DNA of 64,000 nt from a virus. The DNA lies in the IMG/VR virus record IMGVR_UViG_3300043446_000566, positions 20,248 to 84,247 of that record. One strand, given 5' to 3'. A model generated the notes under the pieces. That model made no database searches. It worked only from the letters and a program-made list of their open reading frames with translations, and was not told the DNA's origin. The position numbers were made by a program, and so were the translations under genes. This document shows positions 27,057 to 38,500 of this stretch, piece by piece; the stretch's first letter is position 1, and every line of letters starts with the position of its first letter.

Positions 27057-29962
27057 CAGCCACCTGGTACTGCGATAACCTTCAGCGATTCTACCATCGG
27101 AGTCACTGTAGGATCAGATGCTGTCAGACGAATCTTGACTGCGAACTGCTTGAAAGTCTTACCGAGTGGCATAGAACGAACACCGTCGAAATACTCAATC
27201 GTTCCGCTTGTTAGCGAGAAGCGATACTCTAGCGGCACGCGCTTTGTCTGATCTGGCGAAATATTGTCTCTTGACTTGGTCATTTTCTGCCATTTCTTCG
27301 AGACAAACGGATCATTATCAAGCGCTGAAAGCACCTTGAAGTATACTGCAATGTCTGTTCCTGCTGGCTTGATAGCTGTCATGCGAACGACTAGATCGCC
27401 TGCGTCAAAGCCATCTTCAAGCGTCACGATCTTTGTCTGATACTTAGCAAGGATATTACCGCCAGATGCGTCAGTCTCACCGTTGATTACAGCTGTCGCG
27501 TTTGTAGCAACACCAGGCTCAGCGATAGTGATTGTTGGCGTAGTCAGATAACCAGATCCTGGATTGATGATGTTGATTCCAAGAATTGTATTTGAAGTGC
27601 CGTTGATCTGAAGCAGAGCAGGCGTCACGTTTGCTGTAGCTTGAATCGAATCAGCAACGTCAGGTGCGCTGATAGAAACAACAATGTTGCTAGCATTAGC
27701 ATGTGTGCCTTGCGTAGTGACAGAGATCAGATTATTCGCAATACCTGCGTTGTTGATGATATTCTGTAGCGCAAAGAAGCCAAATCTTTCCTTGTTCACA
27801 ACAGGCGAAACTGATTCGTCAGATGTCGTCATCGTGACGCGAACATTCACGCTTTCTGTATTGCCAGAAGCAATCAGTCTTCTTCTGTTTGAAGAAGCAG
27901 AAGAAATGTCAGTGTCTTTGCCGAAGTTGTAAAGATCATTATTATTGACAGTCACATAACCAGCTTGAGATCCGTCAGTCTTATAAGTCATCACTTCATA
28001 TGTGATTGAAGTTGGCGAGAATCTCTGTTCTGTTGCTGCAATCTTCATTAGATCCATAACAACATTTGGCTTCTTTGTGTCGTTTACTGACAGATTGAAG
28101 TATGCTGTATTTGAACTTTCGAATGATGCGCGATTGACCTGGAACATCAAGTCTCTGTTGAGAATCGGGTTCCAGTTAGAAGCATTCTGCGATGTGAAGA
28201 AGCTACCGATATATGGCTGTTCTGAAATGCGACGAGTATTGCCTGTGTCGTCAGTATATTCACCGCCGATTGTAGCTGTCCACACTTCATAGTCTGACGA
28301 TTCAGTGATTAGCTTGATCGCATATTCTGTAGAAGACTGAAGATATACAGGATCAGCAAACGTGAACTTTGTCAGTGTAGCTGAGTTAGCTACGCTAGGA
28401 ATAGCTGAGACCTTGATATAAGCAGGCTCTAGAGTTCTTGTAGCAATGATATCGTTACTTGGCAGACCATTATCAATAGGCGAAATCGCTACAGTAAATG
28501 GCAGAAGTTCATCTGCTGCTGTTGGCTTTGCCTTGAAGAATAGATCAATTGAAGAGATATAGACGCCATAGGCATTCTTGATTTCTCCGTTAGTAATCGA
28601 ATTACCCTTTGGAGTGAAGAATGTCTGCGCCATGTACTTGCGATCATTGATTCTCTGAGTTGCTTCAGTGATCTTTGAGACAGCTTGTAATGTGTTTGGT
28701 GTCTGTTCACGAAGCACGAAGTTACGAGCATTTTCAGTGCTGTTTACTTTGCCTAGTGCTGTATACTTTGCGATAGCGCGCATTTTGTATGCGTTGTCAT
28801 TATACGTCGCAGTATCAGTAACCGTGAATACTCTTTCACCAACTAGCCATCTTAGCGAGTTCTCTGACGGAAGATGGAAGATACCGTATAGCGCGCCGAC
28901 ATCATCAACAGTATGCTTGCCGATAGAGTAGATGCTATTTGACGTTGGAGCAGCTGGCATCGCAGCGTCTAGAATCGCTTCGGTCCAGCCCATTGATGTG
29001 TTCGAGACTACAGAAACAACATTCGCAGTGAAGCCCATGTTGGTTCCACCGACAATCGTGATCGTATTGCCAACAAGCGTCGAAACGCCATCACGAGTCG
29101 TGTTATTTGTCGATAGGACAATTGAACGTAGATTGACTGTATTAGCGCCAGAAACAACAGACGAAAGCGCGACATATGAGTTCTGCGAACTGTTCTGAGC
29201 GCTCACCGTAAGAGTAGCAGCACCAGTCAGCGTTTCACCTGCCTGAAAGCGATTATTAGCATAGATGTTTTGAACTGTTCTGCTGTTATTGACAAACTTT
29301 GTCAGATTCCAGATATTTGAAGAGCCAGAATAAGTGACATCAGTGTTCGCTCTGCCGAGAATAGGATCCACTACTAGCACACCCTTTGTCGTGTCCAGCA
29401 CTTCCCACTTCTTGACTTTACCCAAGAATGTATAGGCAGGATTTTCTACGCCTGTGTAAACAGAGAAATTCAGATACGCATTATTCGCAGTCTGATAAAC
29501 TAGATCGTCAACAGCATAGTCAGAAGATACAATATCAGTTCCTGTACTCTTTGAGATGTTCAGAGAAAGAAAGTTATCGTTGACATAAATGAGATTATTA
29601 TTAGCAGTAATCGAAGTGCCAAGGACTTCAGCATATGCCTTAGATGTTGAACCGTAAAGTGAGTCATTGATTCGAATGTTTGAGAAAGCAGTGTTTGACG
29701 TTACGTTGATTACAGATCCTCTTTGCGTAAAGTCATTGACCTTGATGCTGTCAAAGAATAAATTTGCAGTAGCATCTGGCTTTAGATTTCTCGCATCGAT
29801 ATTGATATCATTTTCACGAATAAATGGTGTCACACCGATAGGGTTGCTGTCATATACTGGATCAGTGATTCTCTGATTTGTGTTGACTGATGCAGCAGCC
29901 GCAGCAGCAGCCGCTGCTGCTCTCTGGTTCAATGCCATAACACCGTAAATTGCTTGTCCCAT
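27056..29962 (-). CDS. Large virion structural protein (baseplate/fibre region)
   Basis: 968 residues. The start 'MGQAIYGVMALNQR' is followed by an uninterrupted run of ten Ala, then beta-rich domains. 'NPGSGYLTTPTITIAEPG' (about residues 790-810) is a GxGY beta repeat shared with gp6, gp7 and gp8 of this phage. The C terminus 'VPLEYRFSLTSGTIEYFDGVRSMPLGKTFKQFAVKIRLTASDPTVTPMVESLKVIAVP' resembles carboxy-terminal domains of large structural proteins in marine T4-like phages. It likely sits at the baseplate rim or fibre base. Its exact T4 counterpart is not obvious. Confidence 0.85.
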   Translation of the reverse strand: MGQAIYGVMALNQRAAAAAAAAAASVNTNQRITDPVYDSNPIGVTPFIRENDINIDARNLKPDATANLFFDSIKVNDFTQRGSVINVTSNTAFSNIRINDSLYGSTSKAYAEVLGTSITANNNLIYVNDNFLSLNISKSTGTDIVSSDYAVDDLVYQTANNAYLNFSVYTGVENPAYTFLGKVKKWEVLDTTKGVLVVDPILGRANTDVTYSGSSNIWNLTKFVNNSRTVQNIYANNRFQAGETLTGAATLTVSAQNSSQNSYVALSSVVSGANTVNLRSIVLSTNNTTRDGVSTLVGNTITIVGGTNMGFTANVVSVVSNTSMGWTEAILDAAMPAAPTSNSIYSIGKHTVDDVGALYGIFHLPSENSLRWLVGERVFTVTDTATYNDNAYKMRAIAKYTALGKVNSTENARNFVLREQTPNTLQAVSKITEATQRINDRKYMAQTFFTPKGNSITNGEIKNAYGVYISSIDLFFKAKPTAADELLPFTVAISPIDNGLPSNDIIATRTLEPAYIKVSAIPSVANSATLTKFTFADPVYLQSSTEYAIKLITESSDYEVWTATIGGEYTDDTGNTRRISEQPYIGSFFTSQNASNWNPILNRDLMFQVNRASFESSNTAYFNLSVNDTKKPNVVMDLMKIAATEQRFSPTSITYEVMTYKTDGSQAGYVTVNNNDLYNFGKDTDISSASSNRRRLIASGNTESVNVRVTMTTSDESVSPVVNKERFGFFALQNIINNAGIANNLISVTTQGTHANASNIVVSISAPDVADSIQATANVTPALLQINGTSNTILGINIINPGSGYLTTPTITIAEPGVATNATAVINGETDASGGNILAKYQTKIVTLEDGFDAGDLVVRMTAIKPAGTDIAVYFKVLSALDNDPFVSKKWQKMTKSRDNISPDQTKRVPLEYRFSLTSGTIEYFDGVRSMPLGKTFKQFAVKIRLTASDPTVTPMVESLKVIAVPGG

Positions 29963-29975
29963 TTATTTTTCCTAA

Positions 29976-32900
29976 TTACAGTAAGCTATTAGATATCACT
30001 GGAGAAAGAGAACTCTGATAATTCCAGCTTGTCGAATAATTTCTATCTAGCGTTAGTTTGATAGGCTCTATTCTTCCAAACACGCCTTGCATAGGCATTA
30101 CACCTGCGCCGTTGATTCCTACTTGAATTGTGCTTGTTGGCTCATTTGAAGTTGGTGCAACAGAATATGCAGGCACTGATACTCTATATGTGATCGAAGA
30201 TGCTGGCTGATAATATCCAGTGACTGAAAGCAGTGAAGATAGATCAGACGAAGAATATCCAGCAGCACCGATAGCAGTCAGATACGAAGCAGTTAGGGCT
30301 GCGTCATCATATCCCACTTCTTGGATGACCTCATAATTTTTACCGATAGAATCAGTGATCAATGGCTGGTGCTCTAGTGAGTAGAAGTAATCGCTTTCAG
30401 GTGTCAGCGTCAAGAACCCATCATATTTAGCGATCATAGCTGATTGAACGCGCTGAGTTCCGTCAGCTGTTGCTAGTTTCTGTGTCGCGATAGGAGTTTC
30501 AGTATATCCAAGAGTCACGAACTTGTCTCTGACGTTGTTATTATTTGCTGGCTTTAGAGTGAAAGGAGTGATATACTTGTAGCAGCCAAGTAGTCCAGAC
30601 TCAATAGAAGCAGCAAAATCAGTTGTCTGATCAGCAATGCTTAGATCATTAAACTCATCGACAATTGTACCGTAGATTGGCTTGTTGATAAGTGGCGTTG
30701 TTGGTGACTTAGGTGGATCACTGATAATCTGGCTCTCTGATTCTTTCAGAGCAACATAATTTTCGATGTTGTTGATTCTTGTGTCGAGCGCAGAGATGTC
30801 CTTCATCGTGTAGCGACGATTATCAATGTAATTCAACTCGATTGAGCGCAGTGACGCTGTATATGGAGGAATATACATCGTGTAAATCGGCATCGAATCA
30901 TCGCCTACAAAAGGCTCTTGAGGCGATAGCGAAGGAACACCGTTTAGAACTTTGAATTCCTTGTCCTTCGTTACAACAACCTTGTCGATTCTAGGCAGAT
31001 AATAGTCATAGTCTAGCTGCATTGGATCAGTTGGACGCTGAAGAATGCTGCCGCTGAAACTCATATTCTGCGTGACGATTTCAATCGTGCCGTTTGTGAC
31101 CGCAGCGCTGAACGCCTTATTCACCGAGACTGATGTTAGGTTGCTTACACCGTTTACGACACGAATATCGTTACCGACACGAATCATCGTGCCTGTTGTG
31201 ATAGGCGGCGTCAATACGTTTGAAGTCAATGCTGTGTTAGCTGTTACTGTATAACCACCAGATGAGACATTTACTCTTGCGTTTGCATTAGCATACGCAT
31301 ATGGAGCAACAGATATGCCTGAAGCACGAATTGGGCGAAGATCAATACAGTCACGAAGATTGTACACTTTACCCGAAGATGCCTTGAATAGAGGAATCTG
31401 CTCTGAGTTATACAGCGTCGTGCCGTATGAGAAGCCAGACAGATAACCAGTACCCGAATGCGTGAAGTAGTCAAACAGAACAGCTGTCTGACCTCTTGGT
31501 GGTTGAGCACCTGGCTTTAGAGTGATCGAAGCGTGATTATAGAAGTTCTCAGTCTGACCGCTATCAAATGTATAGCGATCAGTGATGTCGACCATGTTTG
31601 TAGTATTTGGCGCATGGCTCAGATTAGCTGAGTCGTAAATCTTATTGATGCTGATGACATCTGAGATAAACAGCGATTGCTTCTGACCAGGAATATTATT
31701 CACGACATTTGAAGTTGTGAACCATGCAATACCGTTAGAAGCATTCAGCTTGACTTCTGAATAACCAGAAACTGCTGTAGCAGAAGAAAGAGTATCGCCT
31801 GCTGTCAGTGCTGAGTTAGAAGATACTAGCGTCTTTTGACGACGGAAAGATCCGTTTGCGTTAGCAACCTTAGTCGTCAAATAAACGTCGCCTGTGAACG
31901 ATGTGCCCGAGCCACTATCTGTGTACAGCGAAATCTGAGTGTTGCTTGTTCTATAGACGCTTCTTGGTGAAGCTGTCATGTCTAGAATCTTACCAACATT
32001 CGCGCCTGTTGTTGGAACAACGATAATATTTTCACGAACGTCAGCTGAAGATACAGTCGCGCCGTCAGTACCGAAATCAAAAGTCTGACCAGTCACAGTG
32101 ACTGTGGCAGCACCGTTCGTGGCAAACGAAACACCCTTGCTAACGTATCTGCGGTAGAGATCAACATTCACATCGCTATTATACTTGATATAATAGTTTG
32201 GAAGTTCAAAGAGCATCTTGTCATAATTAGCATCTTCGATTACTGTATTGCCTGTTCCATCCTTGCTAACGTCACTGACATTAGCTTGAAGATTAGCAGC
32301 AGCAAACGAAGATGTATTGGCAATGATGATCGACTTAGCAGCACCAAGCGGTAGCGTTAGATTGAAGCGATCACCGTTTGCTGGAATAGCTTTGAATGCT
32401 GTGTCAAGAACCGCGACCTTAGTTGTTGTGTTGTAATTGATGATCTTGCCTGAGTTGCCAACAGCGCCAGTAGTATCAAGCAGAGTGATCGTGCCACCAA
32501 GATATGCGTTCGCGTTTGACGAGAAATGCGCAGGGAAGTTGACGCTCAATGTATTAGCAGAAGTGCCATTTGCTGTAGAAATGATAGGCGTAAAATTGAT
32601 ATCTGTCAGATACGAATAGTACAGCACTGAATCTGATGTTCTGTCAAAGTTCTTTAGTTTAGCTGTACCGATTCTTGTCGAATAGTAAGCGGCACTGCCT
32701 GAGCCAAATGTCACAGCGTTGTTTACTGTGCTGTGAATATCGACTTCATTCAAGCCTTCAGAGAATACAATACCGTTTGCGCTGCCCAGCACGTTTGCTA
32801 GCTGTAAGCGATTGCCGTAGTAAACTGAAAGATCATAGTCTTTGCTCGACTTTGTGTTTCTTGCGCGAGTCGATGGAATCTTGGTCGTTCCGATTGTCTC

Positions 32901-33881
32901 AAACTCAAAGCCCTTCACATAAGCCTTGCCTGGCTCTACGTTGATAATGAACGTCTCAGTATTTTCTGAGAGACCAGCAGGCGTATTCGCGCTGATATTG
33001 ATTCTAAATGGCTTTACAGCATAGTTGCCAGACTCATCATATGTTCTACGAGCAAAAGTCTTTTCGAGTTCTGAGTAGATTGGATAACTGACCTGGCGAG
33101 TGATGACACCATTCTCTACGCGAAGAAGTTCAAAGAATCTGCGATCATCTACTGAGTCAAGTGTTCTCTTTGCAAGAACTAGATTATATTGATATCTGTC
33201 AGCGCCTGGAGCCTGATAATTGAACGACTCTTGCGCAGGGTCTAGAAGCGCTGCGTCGTCACTGCTTGTGACAATTGATTCTTCAATTTGAAGACCGACT
33301 CTGTAAGAAGGAGTTGCGCTGTATGGATCTAGAACGATTGTATCAGCAGCGACTGAAACGAAATAGCCATCAACGTAGAACACACCGTCGTTGATGCTAA
33401 CAGTCGATCCAACACCAGTAGGTGACGTTGCTGTGACGTTTGCCGAGTTTGTGGCAGCAGTTGTTAGAGTCTGACCAGCAGTGAATCCTGCGCCTCTGAT
33501 GTATTTTACCATCAGAGTTCTGTCAGTCGTGTTTGAATAGGTCTGGATTACCTTAGCGCGAGTCTTAGGAGAGCCAGTATTGAATACTGTTACACCATAG
33601 AAGTTCTCTAGGTCAATATCAACGCCATTGTATTGCTTGTCTAGCTTTACATAGTTGACTGCGGTATCTAGCGTTAAATGCCCACCGATAACAGGCGATC
33701 CGTCTTGGAAGATGTGATTGCCGAACTGCTTTACTTGGTTCTGAAGAATTGACTGGATCTGAGTCAATTCACGCGCTTGAACTGCGAATCCTGGCTTGAA
33801 CAGAATGCGCATATAGTTCTTCTCTAATGCGCCGTTAGTAGCCTCGAAATCGTCCCAATAAGGTTCTGCGTTGAAATCCAT
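29976..33881 (-). CDS. Large virion structural protein, DUF4815 type
   Basis: 1301 residues. The N-terminal 'WDDF......KNYMRILFKPGFAVQARELTQIQSILQNQVKQFGNHIFQDGSPVIGG' is the DUF4815 signature of marine T4-like structural proteins. The C terminus 'SMIAKYDGFLTLTPESDYFYSLEHQPLI' and 'GMQGVFGRIEPIKLTLDRNYS'-like segments are also typical. It is probably a baseplate-peripheral or fibre-anchoring protein. It follows gp8, and an exact TATAAATA lies in the end of gp8, 112 nt upstream. Confidence 0.9.
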   Translation of the reverse strand: MDFNAEPYWDDFEATNGALEKNYMRILFKPGFAVQARELTQIQSILQNQVKQFGNHIFQDGSPVIGGHLTLDTAVNYVKLDKQYNGVDIDLENFYGVTVFNTGSPKTRAKVIQTYSNTTDRTLMVKYIRGAGFTAGQTLTTAATNSANVTATSPTGVGSTVSINDGVFYVDGYFVSVAADTIVLDPYSATPSYRVGLQIEESIVTSSDDAALLDPAQESFNYQAPGADRYQYNLVLAKRTLDSVDDRRFFELLRVENGVITRQVSYPIYSELEKTFARRTYDESGNYAVKPFRINISANTPAGLSENTETFIINVEPGKAYVKGFEFETIGTTKIPSTRARNTKSSKDYDLSVYYGNRLQLANVLGSANGIVFSEGLNEVDIHSTVNNAVTFGSGSAAYYSTRIGTAKLKNFDRTSDSVLYYSYLTDINFTPIISTANGTSANTLSVNFPAHFSSNANAYLGGTITLLDTTGAVGNSGKIINYNTTTKVAVLDTAFKAIPANGDRFNLTLPLGAAKSIIIANTSSFAAANLQANVSDVSKDGTGNTVIEDANYDKMLFELPNYYIKYNSDVNVDLYRRYVSKGVSFATNGAATVTVTGQTFDFGTDGATVSSADVRENIIVVPTTGANVGKILDMTASPRSVYRTSNTQISLYTDSGSGTSFTGDVYLTTKVANANGSFRRQKTLVSSNSALTAGDTLSSATAVSGYSEVKLNASNGIAWFTTSNVVNNIPGQKQSLFISDVISINKIYDSANLSHAPNTTNMVDITDRYTFDSGQTENFYNHASITLKPGAQPPRGQTAVLFDYFTHSGTGYLSGFSYGTTLYNSEQIPLFKASSGKVYNLRDCIDLRPIRASGISVAPYAYANANARVNVSSGGYTVTANTALTSNVLTPPITTGTMIRVGNDIRVVNGVSNLTSVSVNKAFSAAVTNGTIEIVTQNMSFSGSILQRPTDPMQLDYDYYLPRIDKVVVTKDKEFKVLNGVPSLSPQEPFVGDDSMPIYTMYIPPYTASLRSIELNYIDNRRYTMKDISALDTRINNIENYVALKESESQIISDPPKSPTTPLINKPIYGTIVDEFNDLSIADQTTDFAASIESGLLGCYKYITPFTLKPANNNNVRDKFVTLGYTETPIATQKLATADGTQRVQSAMIAKYDGFLTLTPESDYFYSLEHQPLITDSIGKNYEVIQEVGYDDAALTASYLTAIGAAGYSSSDLSSLLSVTGYYQPASSITYRVSVPAYSVAPTSNEPTSTIQVGINGAGVMPMQGVFGRIEPIKLTLDRNYSTSWNYQSSLSPVISNSLL

Positions 33882-33897
33882 TTATTATACCTATGCT

Positions 33898-35514
33898 TTA
33901 GAATTCTACGACTAGTTTGAGTGTCTCAGTCTGATAAGGGTTTCTAACGATCTTATCTCTATTTTCAACATAGAGAATCTCACCGCTAAGAGTATTTATA
34001 CTTGGGCTGACAACGCTCAATCCCTTTGCGAAGACTGATGGTGCGTCTTTCTGGCGCAGAGTCTGCGAGATAGCCTCATCAATATCACCAGAAATCTGGT
34101 TGACTGAGAGAATATTGTTTGTTGTATCTACGTGGACAATCGTTGCGGCAAAAGTTGCTGTTTCATAGCTTGATCCAACATACACTCTCTTGTTCGTAGA
34201 GAAAGCTACAGCTGGTGTTGTCGTATAAATCTTAGTGTACATCGCATAAGTCGCAGCTGTCGCGAATGTCAGATTTGAATTTGTTGTTCTGACATCTTTG
34301 ACGATACAAGCCTGACGAAGTGTGTCATTACCATCAGCAATGACAGGCAGATAACCGCTAACATCACCAGAGAAATCAACAGAGATCATTAGATCAGAAG
34401 CACCGAGTTCGCGAACAGCATCGTAGCCATGACCATATTGTGGGCTGATTACAGCTTGAAGGTTAGCTGTGTTGCCATTAGCCTGGTGTAGAGGATCAAC
34501 AAGCGTGATCGAAGCGTTGCTATATCCGCTGCCGCCATTGATGATATTCACACTTGTGATAACGCCATTAGTAACGTCAACAGACACGTTTGCGCCAGAT
34601 CCATCACCAGAAACAGACACGACAGAATAATTGTTCACGCTATTGTTTGAATAGTATCTTGTGCCACCATCGACTACTTTGATGACATCGAGGCGACCGT
34701 TTGTCGCGTTATTATACACAACATATTCGCGCAATACAGGCATATACTTGTCTGTGAAGAACTTGTTCTTCAGACCAGAAGGAATCGTGTACATATACTT
34801 CCAATAGTATCCATCGCTAGTCTCGACGTATGGATTCTCTGGCAGTTCACCGCCGATTGTGATTTCAGGCATCACTGTTGAAGTCGCGCCGCTGTTATTA
34901 TACAGGCATTTGAATACCTGATCAGCAGAATTTCTGACATAGAACTTGTTGATATACTGTGTCGCTGAAGTTTCTAGTGTATAGATTGTCTGACTAGTAG
35001 CAGTTGCTGCAAATACTGTATTCGTATACAGAAAGTCGCCTGCTGCGTTGACTGAGTAGACTTCTTTGGTCGTCTCGCCGACTGTGATCAGCTTTCCATT
35101 TGTGATGCCGTAGGCAATCGTCGCTAGATTCACACCATTTGCGATGACGTTTGCTGAGCCGATAGAGACGTTTACGTTTCCAGTCAGTTGTGTCGAAGCT
35201 GTCTTTACAAAGAGATTAGCCGTCTGATCATAGGCAACATATACGTTACCAGAACCCCAATCGACACGAGGAATCACTGGCTGAACATCACTGCTGGTAA
35301 TCTTCTTGAGCAGAATGCCCTGCGAAAGAGTCGAGTTCTTATAGCTTGTAGTGTCATATGGCGCTTCAACAATATCAGTTATTACATTGCCACTAGAATT
35401 CCATTCTAGTGAGTGTCCAACCATGACATAAACATTCGCCAATGGTTGCGAGATCATTTTTTCAAAGTTTTTGGCGTTTGTAACACCGAAATCTTTTGTG
35501 ACTAGCGACTTCAT
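33898..35514 (-). CDS. 8: Baseplate wedge protein (T4 gp8)
   Basis: 538 residues. The N terminus 'DFGVTNAKNFEKMISQPLANVYVMVGHSLEW' and the block 'YKCLYNN.G..S...P.......NPYVETSDGYYWKYMYTIPSGLKNKFFTDKYMPV' are diagnostic of marine gp8. 'GGTRYYSNN' and 'NGGSGYSNASITLVDP' are GxGY repeats shared with gp6 and gp7. It is part of the wedge that anchors short fibres. The order gp25-6-7-8 is as in T4-like phages. Confidence 0.9.
   Translation of the reverse strand: MKSLVTKDFGVTNAKNFEKMISQPLANVYVMVGHSLEWNSSGNVITDIVEAPYDTTSYKNSTLSQGILLKKITSSDVQPVIPRVDWGSGNVYVAYDQTANLFVKTASTQLTGNVNVSIGSANVIANGVNLATIAYGITNGKLITVGETTKEVYSVNAAGDFLYTNTVFAATATSQTIYTLETSATQYINKFYVRNSADQVFKCLYNNSGATSTVMPEITIGGELPENPYVETSDGYYWKYMYTIPSGLKNKFFTDKYMPVLREYVVYNNATNGRLDVIKVVDGGTRYYSNNSVNNYSVVSVSGDGSGANVSVDVTNGVITSVNIINGGSGYSNASITLVDPLHQANGNTANLQAVISPQYGHGYDAVRELGASDLMISVDFSGDVSGYLPVIADGNDTLRQACIVKDVRTTNSNLTFATAATYAMYTKIYTTTPAVAFSTNKRVYVGSSYETATFAATIVHVDTTNNILSVNQISGDIDEAISQTLRQKDAPSVFAKGLSVVSPSINTLSGEILYVENRDKIVRNPYQTETLKLVVEF
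33993..34000 (-). promoter_or_regulatory. Candidate late promoter, exact TATAAATA, in the 3' end of gp8
   Basis: TATAAATA on the minus strand, 112 nt upstream of the DUF4815 gene ATG. The match is exact, but it lies in coding sequence. Confidence 0.45.
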
Positions 35515-35517
35515 GTT

Positions 35518-38500
35518 TTATCCGTTGGTTTTGATGATTGAGTAAGAAACGACATTGTAGGTCGGTGTCTTTTTGTAGAGAACATTTCCTGTAGACGAAA
35601 CGCTGGCGTTCAGATTCACAGTATTTCCAGAGATATTGACCACATAGCGATCATATGTGGTGCTAGAAATATTGAATTGCAGATTATCACCAGCAGCTAA
35701 ACTTTCAGAAACTGCGCTTGTATTTCCATACACAACGACGTTCGCGTTTCCAGAAGTAATTCTCAGAACGCCATCGCCGATTCCACCGATTGGATTTTCG
35801 AGCCATAGCAACGATGCTGAGTTGACGTTTGAAACGACGCGAGTGTATTGCTTCAACGAAGCAGTTTCTGTAGTATTTATGACAATGATATCACCGTTGC
35901 TCACACGAGTTGTGAAGCTAGAGTTATTACCGTAGAATGCACGGCTGCTATAGCTGGTGTTCGCATTTGTCGAATTCGCCGAGTTTGAATAGAACACATT
36001 TGAAGCAACACCGTTATTCACATAGATAACGTCCTTCATCACATACTTGGACAATAGTTGCATACCTGCTGGATGTGCGACGTTGTTGATCGTCTCTTTA
36101 TAATCGTCCAGCGACTTCTCAGAAGAAACTTCATACGAGAAGTTGTGATAATAGTCCTTATTCTGTAGTTTCTTATCAGCGCTCACGAATCCATCTGTAT
36201 TCAGATAGAAGCCGTTGTACTTGATCAGACCATTCAAGAACTCAGCATTCGCTTTAGCTAGACCATCGCCGTAGAAGAATGGATATTTTCTTTCTTCAGC
36301 TAAATTCAAACCGTTGAACGAGATTGTCGCATTCTGCGCAAATACGTTTGTTGTTACATTGCCTGTTGCTGTATTGATCAATAGAGGCAGCGATGTGTTG
36401 ATAGAGCCAGAATAGTTGAATATACGAATGACTGTGTTCGTAGAATCTGCTCTATAGATCTCATCAACAGTAGCCTGGAATGTAGCGCCGCTATTTGTTG
36501 CACCACCTTGCCAGACAGATTCACCGCCAAGAATAATGACGCCAGAACTTAGGTTATCTGTTAGAACGTCTGCAACCTTTAGCGAAACGACTGGCGTGTT
36601 CGCATAGTTGAAGCCTCTGTTTATGATATGAAAGTCTTGGATTCTGCCGATATCTGTCGCGCTGGTTTGAATGTTTTCGCCGTCGCTCAGAAGCAGAATG
36701 TTCAATTCAGCACCAGTGCCAGAAGAAGCACCACCGCTAGAGTTTAGAATCACTGGTGTTGGAGCAACGACATAGCCACCGCCGCGATCTGTAATCGTGA
36801 CAGCAGTGATCTTTCCGCTGCCGTTGACAGTAACAGTAGCATTACCAGACCAGCCAGTGCCGATGAAATTGATATAGTCTGAACTGCTATAACCAGTGCC
36901 GCCGTCGTTTACTAGAATCGTTCCTAGCTTGCCAGTGCCACGCACATCTGGTCTAAAGTCAAAGAACAGATTGAACGAATTGATATTCGTTTCATTGATG
37001 TTATTATCGTAGATCTTGTCTAGATAAACAGTCTTGACGTTAGCTGAAGTGCCTGGATCTGTCACGATATAATCTGTTACAACAGCATAGTGTGAAGTTT
37101 TGCCTACGTCAAGGAACAATCTTGTGCCAGTATAATAGCCGTTTGCTAGACTATAGCTGTTGTTCGACGAGTTGAGTCTGATGCTCTTAGCTGTCTTGTT
37201 ATAGTTTGAGAACTGACCGCTAGGAATGATCAAGAATCCACCATCAGATGAGAAATCTGAATCAAACAATGAAACAGCATCTAGTTGCCCGTTGTCAGTT
37301 GTTGGCGCTTCTTCAAAGAATGAACCGCCGTCAATTAGATCAAGAAGACGAATCTTGCCGAGTGTCAACGTGTCAAACGTCATCGCTCTGCCAATCTCAG
37401 TCTGTGCATTGGCAAAAATGCGCACATTGCTTGTCGCGTCTGGCGCAACAGCAAGAGCAGTGGCTAGCGTTGCGCGTTTAGTTGTTCCGCTGTATGAAGA
37501 AATGATAGCAGAGTTTGGCGAACCACTAGCGCCAGTTCCCGCGACAATTTGAAGAACAAACGACTTGTAATAATCATTTGTCGTACTAGCGACAAAATTT
37601 ACTGTATTGAGATTCACGACGCTGGTTGTATTACCAGATCCAGTTGTTAGATTGACACTATAAGCAGCATTGTCAAAGCTATATCCGCTACCATTATTCA
37701 GCGTGATATCTTTCTTATAAACGAATGCGTCTGTGTTGAACTGAATACTCGCACTGTTTGGAGCATCATCCCAGATAGCGTCAATTGTAAGATTTGAACC
37801 GATGCCTGTAGGCGAATTGATTCGAATCAGCGAGTTCGCATATGCTCTGAACAGATAACCAGGATTGATGATTGAAGCAGATTCAATCGATCCAACTGAT
37901 ACGTTATTGACTTCAGCGACAGCTTTTACAGCATCAGCAGACTGATTCAATCCACCATAGAGTACAACTGGATCGCCTGTGCGATATAGCGTGCCTGTTT
38001 GAACTACGCCGAATCTGTTTCTATAGAGATAGATGTTCGAGATCAGCGATACAATTTTTGATTTGAATGTCTTAGGATTGCCATTCGCATCTTCAAAATT
38101 GATGATCAGATTTTCGCCTGGATCAAACAGACGAGTCACATTTGAAACGTAAAGTTCAATGACTTCTCTGCCAGTCTCTTTGTCAATATTGCGAACAGCT
38201 GCTTCAATGACGCAGGTAGTTCTTGACGTTTCGCCTGTGCCTAGATGTCTTTCAAGAAGATTGATATCAAAGCCATCATATTCTGTAGCAGAGAACGCAA
38301 GGCGAAGCGCTTGCGGTTGCTTCCATTTACCGTCAGAAGCCTTTAGAATATCTTGCTTTGGAAAATAAACATCGACTTCCTGATTATACAGGACGCGGAA
38401 TATGAACTTGAACGAGTCGGGTGTTCCCTTCTTTGCGTAGAAGGCTCTAGCAGCCTTTACGATCTTTGCAGTAGTAAGTTCAGTCTCTTCTGGAAAGTTT

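Noticed and set aside
35874-35881. CATAAATA on the minus strand inside gp7
   Set aside because: It is well inside coding sequence and more than 350 nt from the next start, so chance occurrence of the AT-rich octamer is more likely than a promoter.
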